Positions 16,548 through 24,490 of a stretch of 63,765 bases of DNA are shown in pieces. This stretch comes from Burkholderia sp. Ax-1719. GTDB lineage: Bacteria; Pseudomonadota; Gammaproteobacteria; Burkholderiales; Burkholderiaceae. Every line of letters begins with the position of its first letter. The stretch's first letter is position 1. The notes under the pieces were generated by a model. The model saw nothing but the letters and a program-made list of their open reading frames with translations. It made no database searches and had not been told where the DNA came from. The position numbers and the translations under genes are program-made. Where the stretch lies: positions 1 to 63,765 of the forward strand of contig NZ_VWWJ01000035.1 in NCBI RefSeq assembly GCF_011753055.1. Direction: 5' to 3'.

Positions 16548-17981
16548 TCACACCAGTTGATCCTGCCGATTGCCGACATCCGCGTCCTGAGCGGCATCCG
16601 CTGTCGACTTGCCCACATAGAACCGGTACGCGACATACACCAGCGACACCCAGACAGCGGACACGACCAGCGACATACGCATATCGGGCAGCAGCGCGAT
16701 ACCGACCAGCACCGCCGCAACAAACGCCAGCGCCAGGTAGTTGCTGTACGGGTAGAACGGCATGCGATAGGCAATCTCGTGGTCCGTGCCAGCGCGAACC
16801 CGTAGCTTCCTGAAGCGGAGATGGCTGATGACGATGGAACCCCAGGCGCAGACCAGCGCAAACACCGTGACCGACGAGAACAGTTCGAACGCCTGCTCCG
16901 GCATGAAATAGTTGAGCAGCACGCCAGCGAACATCGTCACGAAAACCATCACGATCGCGCGATGGGGCACCTTGCGGGCGTTGGTCACGCCCAGGAATGC
17001 GGGTGCGTTCTTCTGCAGCGCCAGGTTGTAGAAGGTGCGGCTGTTGGTGAACACACTCGCGTTCACGGCCGACAACACCGCCATAATCACCACGAGATTC
17101 ATGATGCTGGCTGCCGCCGGAATTCCGATGCGGGTGAAGACCTGCACGAACGGGCTGCCCTTCGTCGTGAGCGACGTCCACGGGAAGATCATCAGCAACA
17201 CGGCAATCGCGCCAACATAAAAAATCAGCAAGCGCCAGAACGTGGCATTGATCGCCTTCGGCATCGTCACCTTCACATCCTTGACTTCGCCCGCAGCCAG
17301 ACCGAGGTTCTCCACCCCGCCGAACGAGAACGCGACCATGACCACCGCGAGGAACGTCCCACTCGCGCCCTTCACGAAGAAGCCACCGTTGTCGACCAGG
17401 TTGTGATAGCCGACCGGCACACCGTTGTTACCGATGCCGAACACAATCATGCCGAAGCCGAAGAGAATCAGCGCGACGATCGCTACCACCTTGACGAGCG
17501 CAAACCAGAACTCAGCTTCGCCGTAGATCTTCACGCCGATGATATTCACCGCGAACATCAGCGACACCGCCGCGCCGGCCGTTACCCATATTGGAATATG
17601 GGGGAACCAGAAATGCACGTAATTCCCGAGCGCATTCAGGTCGGCAGCGCTTGTCGCTAGCAGAAAGATGAACGCGTTCCAGCCGTTGAGAAAACCGGCA
17701 AACCGGTGAATATATCGATTGGCATACGAGACATAGGATCCAGATACCGGTTCCTCTACCGCCATCTCGCCAAGGGCCCGCATCACGAAGTAAATCGCAA
17801 TCGATGCGAGCGCAAAAACGAGCAGGATTGCGGGACCAGCCGTCCTGATTGCCCACGAGGAACCATAAAACAAACCCGTGCCGATCGCGCCGCCGATGGC
17901 AATCATCTGCACATGGCGATTCTTCAGATCTCGCTTGAGATCTTCCTGCTCGTAGACAGGTGTATTGGGGTGCTTATCCAT
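16548..17981 (-). CDS. Amino-acid permease of the APC family (AAT group)
   Basis: 477 residues and about 12 membrane helices. The N-terminus DLKRDLKNRHVQMIAIGGAIGTGLFYGSS is the signature of the AAT group (AroP, ProY, GabP and relatives). EEPVSGSYVSYANRYI and the helix-8 region QVFTRIGIPAAASIMN also fit. It should import an amino acid by proton symport. It is transcribed leftward after the PatB/MalY gene with a 126-base gap, so a sulfur amino acid substrate is possible but not shown. Confidence 0.93.
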   Translation of the reverse strand: MDKHPNTPVYEQEDLKRDLKNRHVQMIAIGGAIGTGLFYGSSWAIRTAGPAILLVFALASIAIYFVMRALGEMAVEEPVSGSYVSYANRYIHRFAGFLNGWNAFIFLLATSAADLNALGNYVHFWFPHIPIWVTAGAAVSLMFAVNIIGVKIYGEAEFWFALVKVVAIVALILFGFGMIVFGIGNNGVPVGYHNLVDNGGFFVKGASGTFLAVVMVAFSFGGVENLGLAAGEVKDVKVTMPKAINATFWRLLIFYVGAIAVLLMIFPWTSLTTKGSPFVQVFTRIGIPAAASIMNLVVIMAVLSAVNASVFTNSRTFYNLALQKNAPAFLGVTNARKVPHRAIVMVFVTMFAGVLLNYFMPEQAFELFSSVTVFALVCAWGSIVISHLRFRKLRVRAGTDHEIAYRMPFYPYSNYLALAFVAAVLVGIALLPDMRMSLVVSAVWVSLVYVAYRFYVGKSTADAAQDADVGNRQDQLV

Positions 17982-18107
17982 ATCGTCTCCACATGAATCT
18001 CACGTATTGTTTTTTCGAATCGGGATTCAGCTTTCTCACTTCGCCCGATTGCTTCGCATCACTAATTTATAAAATGAGTCTCCACCTCTTTTAGTGAACC
18101 GTCGTGG

Positions 18108-19358
18108 CTAGATCACGGCCAGCGCGCCCGCCAGTCTGCGCACGGCCTCATCGATTGTCGAGCGCGGACAGCCGAGGTTCGCGCGCATATACCCATGCCC
18201 GTCCATGCCAAATTTCTGCCCCTTGTCGAGCCACAATCTGGCCTGGGTCAACATGAACGTGTTCAATTCGTCCGGATCCAGACCGAGACCGCGACAGTCC
18301 ATCCAGGCTAGATAAAGGGCATCCGTGGGCAGCACCTCGATCTTGGAGGTCAAGCCGTTCACGGCCTGCCGGAAAACGTTCTGGTTTTCACGCAGGTAGG
18401 GCAACAAGGCCTCAAGCCAGAATTCCCCATGCGAATAGGCAGCCTCTGCCGCCACCATGCCAAGGCTATTCACCGACTGATACATATTGCGGTCGAACTG
18501 TCGACGCAGTTCTTCTCGCAGGCGTGCGTTCGGCACGAAGAGGTTCGCGCTTTGCAGACCGGGAAGATTGAAGGTCTTGCTCGGCGCCGTGCAGGTGATG
18601 CTCATGTCGGCAAACTGCGAACTGAGCGACGCGAACGGAATGTGCTTCTTGAGCGGATTGAGAATCAGGTCCTGATGAATCTCGTCCGATATCACAATCA
18701 CGCCATGTCGAAGACAGATTTCGCCCATTGCGCGCAGCTCCGCTTCAGACCAGACATTCCCGGTAGGATTGTGCGGATTGCTCAGAATGAACAGCCTGGT
18801 GTCGGGCTTGATCGCGGCTTCGAATATTTTCTCGTCGAAGCGATACACAGCCCCCTTGCGTTCAAGCGGTGCGCAGACCACTCGCCGCCCATTCAGCACT
18901 ACGTCATCGTGGAAATGGGCATAAACGGGCGTCTGGATCAGCACCGAGTCGCCCGGCGCGGAGAACGCCTGGATCGCATTCTTCAAAGCCGTGATGATGC
19001 CGCTCGACTGCAGCACCCATTCGCTGGACACGTCCCAACCAAAGCGTTTTGCCTGCCATTCGATCACAGCCGAAACGTAGCGCTCCGTTGCTCCTCGGGA
19101 GTATCCGAACACGCCGAATTCGACAGCCTCATGCAGTGCGTCGATTACCGGCTGCGGAGTGCGGAAATCCATATCCGCCACCCACATTGGTAGCGGGTCA
19201 GCAGCATATTCTTCAGCGCTCAACAGCTTTTCGCCAAACGCCCACTTCAACGAATTCGAATTCCTGCGGTCAATCACCTGGTCGAAAATCGAACGGTAGC
19301 CGCCCGAAGCGGCACCGGCGCCTTGCTCTTCAAACTGTAACTTCACGATGGTTTCCAT
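18108..19358 (-). CDS. PatB/MalY-type pyridoxal-phosphate C-S lyase / aminotransferase
   Basis: 416 residues, fold type I PLP enzyme. Visible residues: N194 to G200 (NPHNPTG), D225 in ISDEIHQD which pairs with the pyridine nitrogen, and K261 in APSKTFNLPG forming the Schiff base. MWVADMDF near residue 58 and the SKTFNLPGLQ pattern are typical of the MalY/PatB subgroup, which cleaves cystathionine or cysteine conjugates to pyruvate, ammonia and a thiol. The neighbouring permease suggests uptake and breakdown of an amino acid or S-conjugate. Confidence 0.92.
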   Translation of the reverse strand: METIVKLQFEEQGAGAASGGYRSIFDQVIDRRNSNSLKWAFGEKLLSAEEYAADPLPMWVADMDFRTPQPVIDALHEAVEFGVFGYSRGATERYVSAVIEWQAKRFGWDVSSEWVLQSSGIITALKNAIQAFSAPGDSVLIQTPVYAHFHDDVVLNGRRVVCAPLERKGAVYRFDEKIFEAAIKPDTRLFILSNPHNPTGNVWSEAELRAMGEICLRHGVIVISDEIHQDLILNPLKKHIPFASLSSQFADMSITCTAPSKTFNLPGLQSANLFVPNARLREELRRQFDRNMYQSVNSLGMVAAEAAYSHGEFWLEALLPYLRENQNVFRQAVNGLTSKIEVLPTDALYLAWMDCRGLGLDPDELNTFMLTQARLWLDKGQKFGMDGHGYMRANLGCPRSTIDEAVRRLAGALAVI

Positions 19359-19503
19359 CCGAAAAACGGCACGCCCATGGCGTGACTTCGTATGGACTGG
19401 AGCGTATCAGCGCGGAATTTTGAATAACAATGGTATGTTCTCACGCGCCTATGAGCAGCGCTCATCGATGCCCGTCCGACGGGGCATCGAGCCTGTCCCC
19501 GCT

Positions 19504-20028
19504 TCAGATTGCCAGCGCGACGAGAAAGCGGGACACCATGTTGTAAGCCGCCACGGTGGCCACTGCCTCAACCGTTTGCGCCTCGCCGAAGTAGCCCTTG
19601 AGTTCGTCGATGACGTCTGCATCCACGCTCACGTTCCGGGTCGACTGATCGGTCAATCGGATCAAAGCCAGCTCGCGCGCATCGAATACGGTATTGTCAG
19701 GATGTTCCGCCTTGATCTCTTGCGCCTTCCGCACGCTACCACCGGCGTCTAGGTAAGCCGGGTAATGCACGCCCCACTCGAAGTCGGCCTTGTTGAGAAT
19801 GGCCACGCGCAACATGATCAACTCGCGTAATTCGAGTTCGAGCTGAAAGTCGGCGCGCACGCGGCGAAGCAGTTCATTCCAGCCGGTCGCAAGCGGAAAG
19901 CTCCTTAATAGAACACGGTCGATACCGATCAACTCGCCGTTGGGACGGCGCGCCCGCATCCCTGCAAGCAGATCAGCGGGAACGTCATCGCCGTCGTTCC
20001 ATGGGGTCACCCGTACGTCGTTGCTCAT
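19504..20028 (-). CDS. Carboxymuconolactone decarboxylase-like (AhpD-like fold) protein without the CxxC motif
   Basis: 174 residues from ATG at 20028, with AGGAG about 6 bases upstream. The core ELRELIMLRVAILNKADFEWGVHYPAYLDAGG is the CMD/AhpD fold, with E and the W-G-x-H ending. AhpD peroxidases carry Cys-x-x-Cys in this helix; here the positions are K-A-D-F, so thiol peroxidase activity is unlikely. It lies 121 bases downstream of a DsbB-like gene on the same strand. Function unknown. Confidence 0.85.
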   Translation of the reverse strand: MSNDVRVTPWNDGDDVPADLLAGMRARRPNGELIGIDRVLLRSFPLATGWNELLRRVRADFQLELELRELIMLRVAILNKADFEWGVHYPAYLDAGGSVRKAQEIKAEHPDNTVFDARELALIRLTDQSTRNVSVDADVIDELKGYFGEAQTVEAVATVAAYNMVSRFLVALAI

Positions 20029-20149
20029 CGAATACTCCTGAAAATGTGATTGCGCGGCGAGCATCGCTCCTGCCGCGCATGCGTCTGACCTCATCGCCCG
20101 TGCGCATAACGCAGCCAGGGCGAAGGGTTCGTCATTGATGAAGGGGCCG

Positions 20150-20743
20150 TCAGGGCTTCATGACGTCGCCGTCGTAGAGCATCTGATAGTGCTGCTGGCC
20201 ACCGGCCCGGAACGTATTGAAGCCGTTCTCCAGGAAAGCCGAAACCAGATTGGCGGCGACCAGCAGAATGAACAGCGCTGAAGCCGCCGAACGCGCCATC
20301 GAAAGTGCCAGCCAAAGTGCGTCAACGTCTGGCGATTCATCGGCGCTTTTCGCTCCTGCTGAGAGCGCCAGCATGACAACGCAGAACATGATTGCTGCCG
20401 TGAAGATGATGTAAGTCCACGTATACATATGCAGACCCAGCACGGCTGACCCGGTCGGTGTCGTCCACGAAGGCGCCTTCGCGAACATGAACAGCAGGCT
20501 TATGAGGCTGCCGATCAGCGCACCCACCGCACTGAGCACGTAGTTCGAGGCCTTGGTTCCATGATGCAGATTCAACAGGAACCCGCTGCCCAGAAGCATG
20601 AAGCCGACGCGAATGAGATTGCAGAACGCGCAAGGAAGCTCACCTTGAACGAGCTGGTAATAGAACGCTCCGAGCAAAACGATCGAAATTCCCAACAGAA
20701 CCGCAGCATCGATGGCTTTCAGGTGTCGTGAGTCGATTGTCAT
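20150..20743 (-). CDS. DsbB-family membrane protein with a single CxxC
   Basis: 197 residues from ATG at 20743, with four or five hydrophobic helices. LPCAFCNLIRVGF after the first helix is the DsbB quinone-linked CxxC site. DsbB normally has a second periplasmic Cys pair; here the only other Cys lies inside a helix (IMFCVVM). It may therefore exchange with its partner by a different route. The start overlaps the stop of the small DUF5993-like gene (TAATG), showing translational coupling. Confidence 0.82.
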   Translation of the reverse strand: MTIDSRHLKAIDAAVLLGISIVLLGAFYYQLVQGELPCAFCNLIRVGFMLLGSGFLLNLHHGTKASNYVLSAVGALIGSLISLLFMFAKAPSWTTPTGSAVLGLHMYTWTYIIFTAAIMFCVVMLALSAGAKSADESPDVDALWLALSMARSAASALFILLVAANLVSAFLENGFNTFRAGGQQHYQMLYDGDVMKP

Positions 20744-20916
20744 TACCAGGACCCCAGCGTAGCGAGGTCGGGCACGTGATGGAAGCCATGATGGACAGTC
20801 CATACCACGACGAGCAATGCGGAGACGATCCACAGAATGCGAGCAATTTTCTGGTTACGCAGCGAAGTCAGTGCGGCGAAAAATGCGACCAGCACCGGGA
20901 TAAATCCAATGTACAT
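20743..20916 (-). CDS. DUF5993-like small membrane protein
   Basis: 57 residues: MYIGFIPVLVAFFAALTSL, a basic loop RNQKIARIL, a second helix and a HHGFHHVPDLATL end. Two-helix proteins of the DUF5993 type are known next to DsbB-like genes. The ATG at 20916 has AAGGTG about 9 bases upstream. Its stop overlaps the start of the DsbB-like gene. The longer open frame to 21003 adds a Ser/Arg-rich lead that does not look real. Confidence 0.7.
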   Translation of the reverse strand: MYIGFIPVLVAFFAALTSLRNQKIARILWIVSALLVVVWTVHHGFHHVPDLATLGSW

Positions 20917-21573
20917 TCGACAACACCTTTTTTGGACAGGACGAAAGGAGCGGGATTGCAGACTGGAATTTATCTCGATGAGTGAGGAGCGTCTGTTGAG
21001 CAACGGTCGAACTGTGTCGACGAATCGCCAGTGGGCAGGAGGGGGGCTTAGAAACGCGCCGAAGACGCGAACCCGGCTGTTTTCCGGTCAGAAGCAGTCA
21101 CTCAAGATGAGCAGGTCTTGTGGCCGCTTCGGGTCGCCTACTGCCGTTGGAGTCATCACTACGCCCCACGAAGCAATCTCTGCATTCGATAGTTACACAA
21201 ACGAAAATATGTTCGTCGGATGGCGCAAGTGCTATCTATATATGTGGGCAAAAAATGTTCGAAAAACCACTGAACACCCTACCCCACGGTCTTTTTGACG
21301 CAGTTCACCAGCAGTTAAACCAGATTTTTCACCACAAGCCGACTTGCGGAGGGCCCGATATACCCTTTTAGCTGCCGTGTGAGACGACCCGTCGACCGGC
21401 GTAACGAGTTAGACCATGGCACGCAGTACCCGTGCCCTGCAGGCCAACAGGCGATCTACCCGGTTCAGTTCCGTCGAGCGCGAAAATCCGATAACTTTGC
21501 GTACCCATGTGAGGGCACACTCCGCCTATCAAATCACGGTCACGGCGAGTGCCGACTTAGCATCAACAGACTT
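20917..21573. other. Long intergenic stretch holding repeat copy B
   Basis: 657 bases between the DUF5993-like start and the end of the secreted-protein gene. It includes the 145-bp repeat at 21216-21360. I see no convincing gene; the short open frames lack a family pattern or a ribosome site. Confidence 0.5.
21216..21360 (+). repeat. 145-bp direct repeat, copy B
   Basis: Gap-free match to 7710-7854 with about 22 differences in 145 bases, mostly in the second two-thirds. It starts with the same 12 bases TCGGATGGCGCA that form the left junction, but the sequence before it is not ICMT. It may mark the left end of a second, older element (about 21.2-22.8 kb) beside the first. Confidence 0.75.
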
Positions 21574-22164
21574 TTATTGGCTCGCCCCTATGAACTGACC
21601 ATCCTGATATCTATAGAAATGTGAAACGTCATTTTTAGAACCATAGACATCCCAATTAATCTTGATTCCTATCGGATTAACCTTCCACTCTATCGCCAGG
21701 TATTTCGACTTCTGGTTGGAATCGGTAGCCAAATCAAGATCATTCAGACAGCTCTGAACGGGTACGAAAAAAATTGGCGTCGCGATATTGTTGCGCAATT
21801 CGAGTACATATAGCGCCCCCTCTTCGCCCGCGCCACAGTAGCCGAGTGGGTTGGTGCTCGATGACTGATTAACAACGAGAAGAATATACTCTTTCCCGCC
21901 TATCAGGCGTGAGTGGTCGGCAGGAAAGCCAATGCTTGAAGATTTCTTGAGAACTCGAATCAGTGGGATCGGCACCTGCACGGGAAATACCTCCCGCTTA
22001 CCGGCATCCACAATGTAAAGTCGATGGTCCTTTTGTTGCACAAATCGGCCTCCCTCCAGATCAACCTGCGCGGGCGAAGGTACCTTCGCGAACACACTCG
22101 CGCCACTCACACTCAGCATCAAAAGAAAAGCAAGTTGCTTAATTCCCGGCGACATGATCCGCAT
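21574..22164 (-). CDS. Exported protein of unknown function
   Basis: 196 residues from ATG at 22164. The start MRIMSPGIKQLAFLLMLSVSGASVFAK is a signal peptide with likely cleavage after VFA. GGGAA lies about 8 bases upstream; another ATG at 22191 with AAGGA nearby would add 9 residues. The mature part is beta-rich with two Cys (GYCGAGEE and VQSCLND), probably a disulfide, and a FVPVQSCLNDLDLATD stretch. It is less GC-rich than its neighbours by eye and lies between repeat copy B and the ICMT gene, consistent with acquired DNA. No family recognised. Confidence 0.65.
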   Translation of the reverse strand: MRIMSPGIKQLAFLLMLSVSGASVFAKVPSPAQVDLEGGRFVQQKDHRLYIVDAGKREVFPVQVPIPLIRVLKKSSSIGFPADHSRLIGGKEYILLVVNQSSSTNPLGYCGAGEEGALYVLELRNNIATPIFFVPVQSCLNDLDLATDSNQKSKYLAIEWKVNPIGIKINWDVYGSKNDVSHFYRYQDGQFIGASQ

Positions 22165-22587
22165 AGCAAATTCCCGAGTAAATCCAGACATGATCCTTGT
22201 TACACCTCTTTTGCATATTTTTGTAAGTGTCCTTATCGCGTTCGTGCAATTGATTGGCAATCTCCCCATAATTAGAGATTCAGCAATATCAACAGGATGC
22301 GGTCGATTTCAGCGGGCGCCCCGCGATCAGCAGGTATGCGGCGCCAATAGAGCAGCATAGCTACTGCACGGCACACGGCGGCCCGCTAATCAGCGAGGCG
22401 GGTCAAAAGGGAGTCTCGGGTTACGTGGATGCCAATTGGTCAACAGTCAACGCGATGTACCTTAAAGAACCGTGTTCGGGTCAAACAACAGAGGGAAAGT
22501 CGCAGCGAGCCTCACAAGCGCGTCCTCGCAGACTCAAATTCTCCCACGCGCGGCGCACGTAACCGCTCCCTGTGCGGGCGCACTCAA
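22165..22587. other. Intergenic region before the ICMT stop codon
   Basis: 423 bases with no recognised gene or hairpin. It ends exactly where the 212-bp ICMT duplication starts, so it would be the right end of the island proper. Confidence 0.4.
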
Positions 22588-22799
22588 TCACCACACCCCA
22601 GGCACAAACCGATACCGCACCCGCTCCAGATAAGCACGATAGCCCGGCAGCTCCGCGGCCAGTGCGCGCTCCTCACGCACAGCGCGCCAGCCTACACCCG
22701 CCACCATCACCGGCACCCACGCCAGCCCCCACCACGACCCCAGCATCAGCGGCGTGCCCGCCAGCAGCAGAATCGCGAATGCATACATCGGATGGCGCA
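22588..22799 (-). repeat. 212-bp duplication: 3' part of ICMT, right copy
   Basis: Pairs with 7510-7721, with six synonymous differences and no gaps. It supplies the last 69 codons and stop of the intact methyltransferase gene. The copies are direct repeats about 15.1 kb apart. Confidence 0.9.
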
Positions 22800-23277
22800 C
22801 ATACGCATACGGCCCGCTGTCGCTCACCGCATGACCGCGCTCCCGCTGGATCTTCACAACCGGCGCGGCATAGCGATTCGCGGCGAACACGCCCCGCGTC
22901 GCATAGATATCGATAAAAATCGCCACTGCGCCGCACACGCTGAGCCACGTCGGTACATGCGACCAGTGAAAGCGCACCGCATCGAGGCCGATAAAACATA
23001 GCCATGCGCACCACATCAACGCGACCGCCATCATGAACACGCGATCCCATCCAGCCTGCTCGCGCTGCGTAAGCGGCGCAAGACGCTCGGCGAGCAGACC
23101 GGGATCGGTGCGCGCGAGCCACATGCCGATCCACGCGCAACTCGCCGCCCACTCAAGCAGCCAGAGCCACGCGGCGGCCCACGCCCACGTACCCGCCCCA
23201 ACAAACAGCAGGACACCCTGAAACATCAGCCAGATGAAGGTTTGCGCGAAGAGCCGCGCGACCAGCGGCGTGTTCAT
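22588..23277 (-). CDS. Isoprenylcysteine carboxyl methyltransferase (ICMT) family protein
   Basis: 229-residue membrane protein with about five helices. The C-terminal half holds the family's SAM-binding and catalytic pattern: SGPYAYVRHPMY at 154-165 with R161-H162-P163, and EERALAAELPGYRAYLERVRYR near the end. Bacterial members methylate small or lipid-like substrates; the real substrate is unknown. The last 69 codons are the duplicated segment also found at 7510-7721, so this gene appears to have been rebuilt by incoming DNA at the RHP codons. The N-acetyltransferase gene lies 45 bases upstream and probably shares its transcript. Confidence 0.88.
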   Translation of the reverse strand: MNTPLVARLFAQTFIWLMFQGVLLFVGAGTWAWAAAWLWLLEWAASCAWIGMWLARTDPGLLAERLAPLTQREQAGWDRVFMMAVALMWCAWLCFIGLDAVRFHWSHVPTWLSVCGAVAIFIDIYATRGVFAANRYAAPVVKIQRERGHAVSDSGPYAYVRHPMYAFAILLLAGTPLMLGSWWGLAWVPVMVAGVGWRAVREERALAAELPGYRAYLERVRYRFVPGVW

Positions 23278-23322
23278 CGTCTCCTCATTCGCGCCGGTTG
23301 TCAGCGGCGGTAACGCGATGCG

Positions 23323-24174
23323 TCAGCGATCGCTGCTCTGTTCGCGCCCTTCCACACGGGCGAACAATGCAGGCAGATCGAAACCTGCCGTATCCAGATT
23401 GAAGTTTTCCTGCAAGCATCGCGCGAGATCCTCCACGCTTTCCATGAAGCGTTCGGTCAGACGCTGGCCCTGGCCGTTGCGCTCCGTGTAGCGATCGTTG
23501 AACAGCACGGCACGCCGCCCTTCATGCGCGATGCATGCGATCAGGTTATCCCTGAAGAACGATTGCGGCGATGCGGACGTGTACCAGTTCGCCACTTCGT
23601 AGTCGACCCACTGCGCGAGTTTGTCGTCGAAGCGATAGACATCGAGCCACACATTGCCGTCGAAGCTTTCCAGCTTCCATTCGGTTTCATCGATGGGCGT
23701 CAGTCGTGCCGGTTCGAGCAGCGTCTGCTGCACGCCGCGCTCGGCGAACGCGAGCGGCGCGCTGAGCGATGCGCCGCCGAAGCCAACATCGGCAAGCCAC
23801 GCCTGGCCGTCGACCTTCACGCGCAGCAGCATGTGTGTACGCGGCGTGCTGGCGCCGGCCGGCTGACCGAACAGCACGCGGGCCGCCATCGGCTCCACCT
23901 CGAAACCCAGTTGCATCAGCACGTTCGCAAACAGCGTGTTGTGCTCGAAGCAATAGCCGCCGCGCCGCGACTCGACCAGTTTCTCCACGACGGCAGGCAA
24001 GGCCACCGACACGCGCCGCGCAGCAAACGGATCGAGATTCTCGAAAGCGATCGCCCGCGGATGCAGATCATGCAATGCGCGTAGCACGTCCAGCGTCGCC
24101 GCGCGCGGACCGTCATAGCCGATGCGGGAGAAATAGTCGTTCAGATTGACCTGGTAGTTCTGGTTAGCGGACAT
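23323..24174 (-). CDS. nat: Arylamine N-acetyltransferase
   Basis: 283 residues, the normal size of bacterial NAT. The Cys-His-Asp triad is visible as C75 in RGGYCFEHN, H114 in RTHMLL and D129 in LADVGFGG. It transfers acetyl from acetyl-CoA to arylamines and hydrazines in the cytosol. Transcribed leftward into the ICMT gene and divergent from the iron operon. Confidence 0.95.
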   Translation of the reverse strand: MSANQNYQVNLNDYFSRIGYDGPRAATLDVLRALHDLHPRAIAFENLDPFAARRVSVALPAVVEKLVESRRGGYCFEHNTLFANVLMQLGFEVEPMAARVLFGQPAGASTPRTHMLLRVKVDGQAWLADVGFGGASLSAPLAFAERGVQQTLLEPARLTPIDETEWKLESFDGNVWLDVYRFDDKLAQWVDYEVANWYTSASPQSFFRDNLIACIAHEGRRAVLFNDRYTERNGQGQRLTERFMESVEDLARCLQENFNLDTAGFDLPALFARVEGREQSSDR

Positions 24175-24346
24175 CGATTACCTGCATGCAAATAAATGAA
24201 ATAACGACATCAGAAAATGTCGTCCGAAACGGCAATTTTCGCGTTAATTCGTCATACCGTACAGCGTCAAAACTGTCCGACTGTAATGATCAGGATCGCC
24301 GATGAAAGCACTGTGTAAACAACGCGCTTACGGCACGTAATTAATG

Positions 24347-24361
24347 TGAGAATCATTCTCA
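24347..24361 (+). promoter_or_regulatory. Fur box
   Basis: TGAGAATCATTCTCA is a perfect 15-bp palindrome centred on 24354. It matches the core of the Fur consensus (inverted GAGAAT/ATTCTC halves, as in GATAATGATAATCATTATC-type boxes). It ends 6 bases before the -35 hexamer, so bound Fur-Fe(II) would block RNA polymerase. This predicts induction of the downstream genes under iron limitation. Confidence 0.85.
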
Positions 24362-24367
24362 TTTGTG

Positions 24368-24396
24368 TTGACGCCTATATTTGCGATGAGTACGAT
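24368..24396 (+). promoter_or_regulatory. Sigma-70-like promoter of the iron operon
   Basis: TTGACG at 24368-24373 and TACGAT at 24391-24396 are separated by exactly 17 bases and lie just downstream of the Fur palindrome. Transcription would begin near 24403. Confidence 0.65.
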
Positions 24397-24490
24397 TGCG
24401 CCGTCTCGGAGACAAACGATTCACGCCTGCTGATGAAGCGGGTATGGAGATTCAATCCCGCTATAAAGAATTAAATAAGTAAGGAATACG

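Larger units (their letters stand above)
24175..24490. promoter_or_regulatory. Divergent promoter region nat / porin-iron operon
   Basis: 316 bases between divergent starts. It contains the Fur box (24347-24361) and a good sigma-70 promoter reading right (24368-24396), giving the iron operon a leader of about 88 bases. No small gene seen. Confidence 0.7.

Noticed and set aside
7723..22587. Possible integrase, transposase or prophage gene explaining the island
   Set aside because: I looked for one and found only metabolic, transport and regulatory genes, so the mobile-element model rests on the duplicated ends alone.
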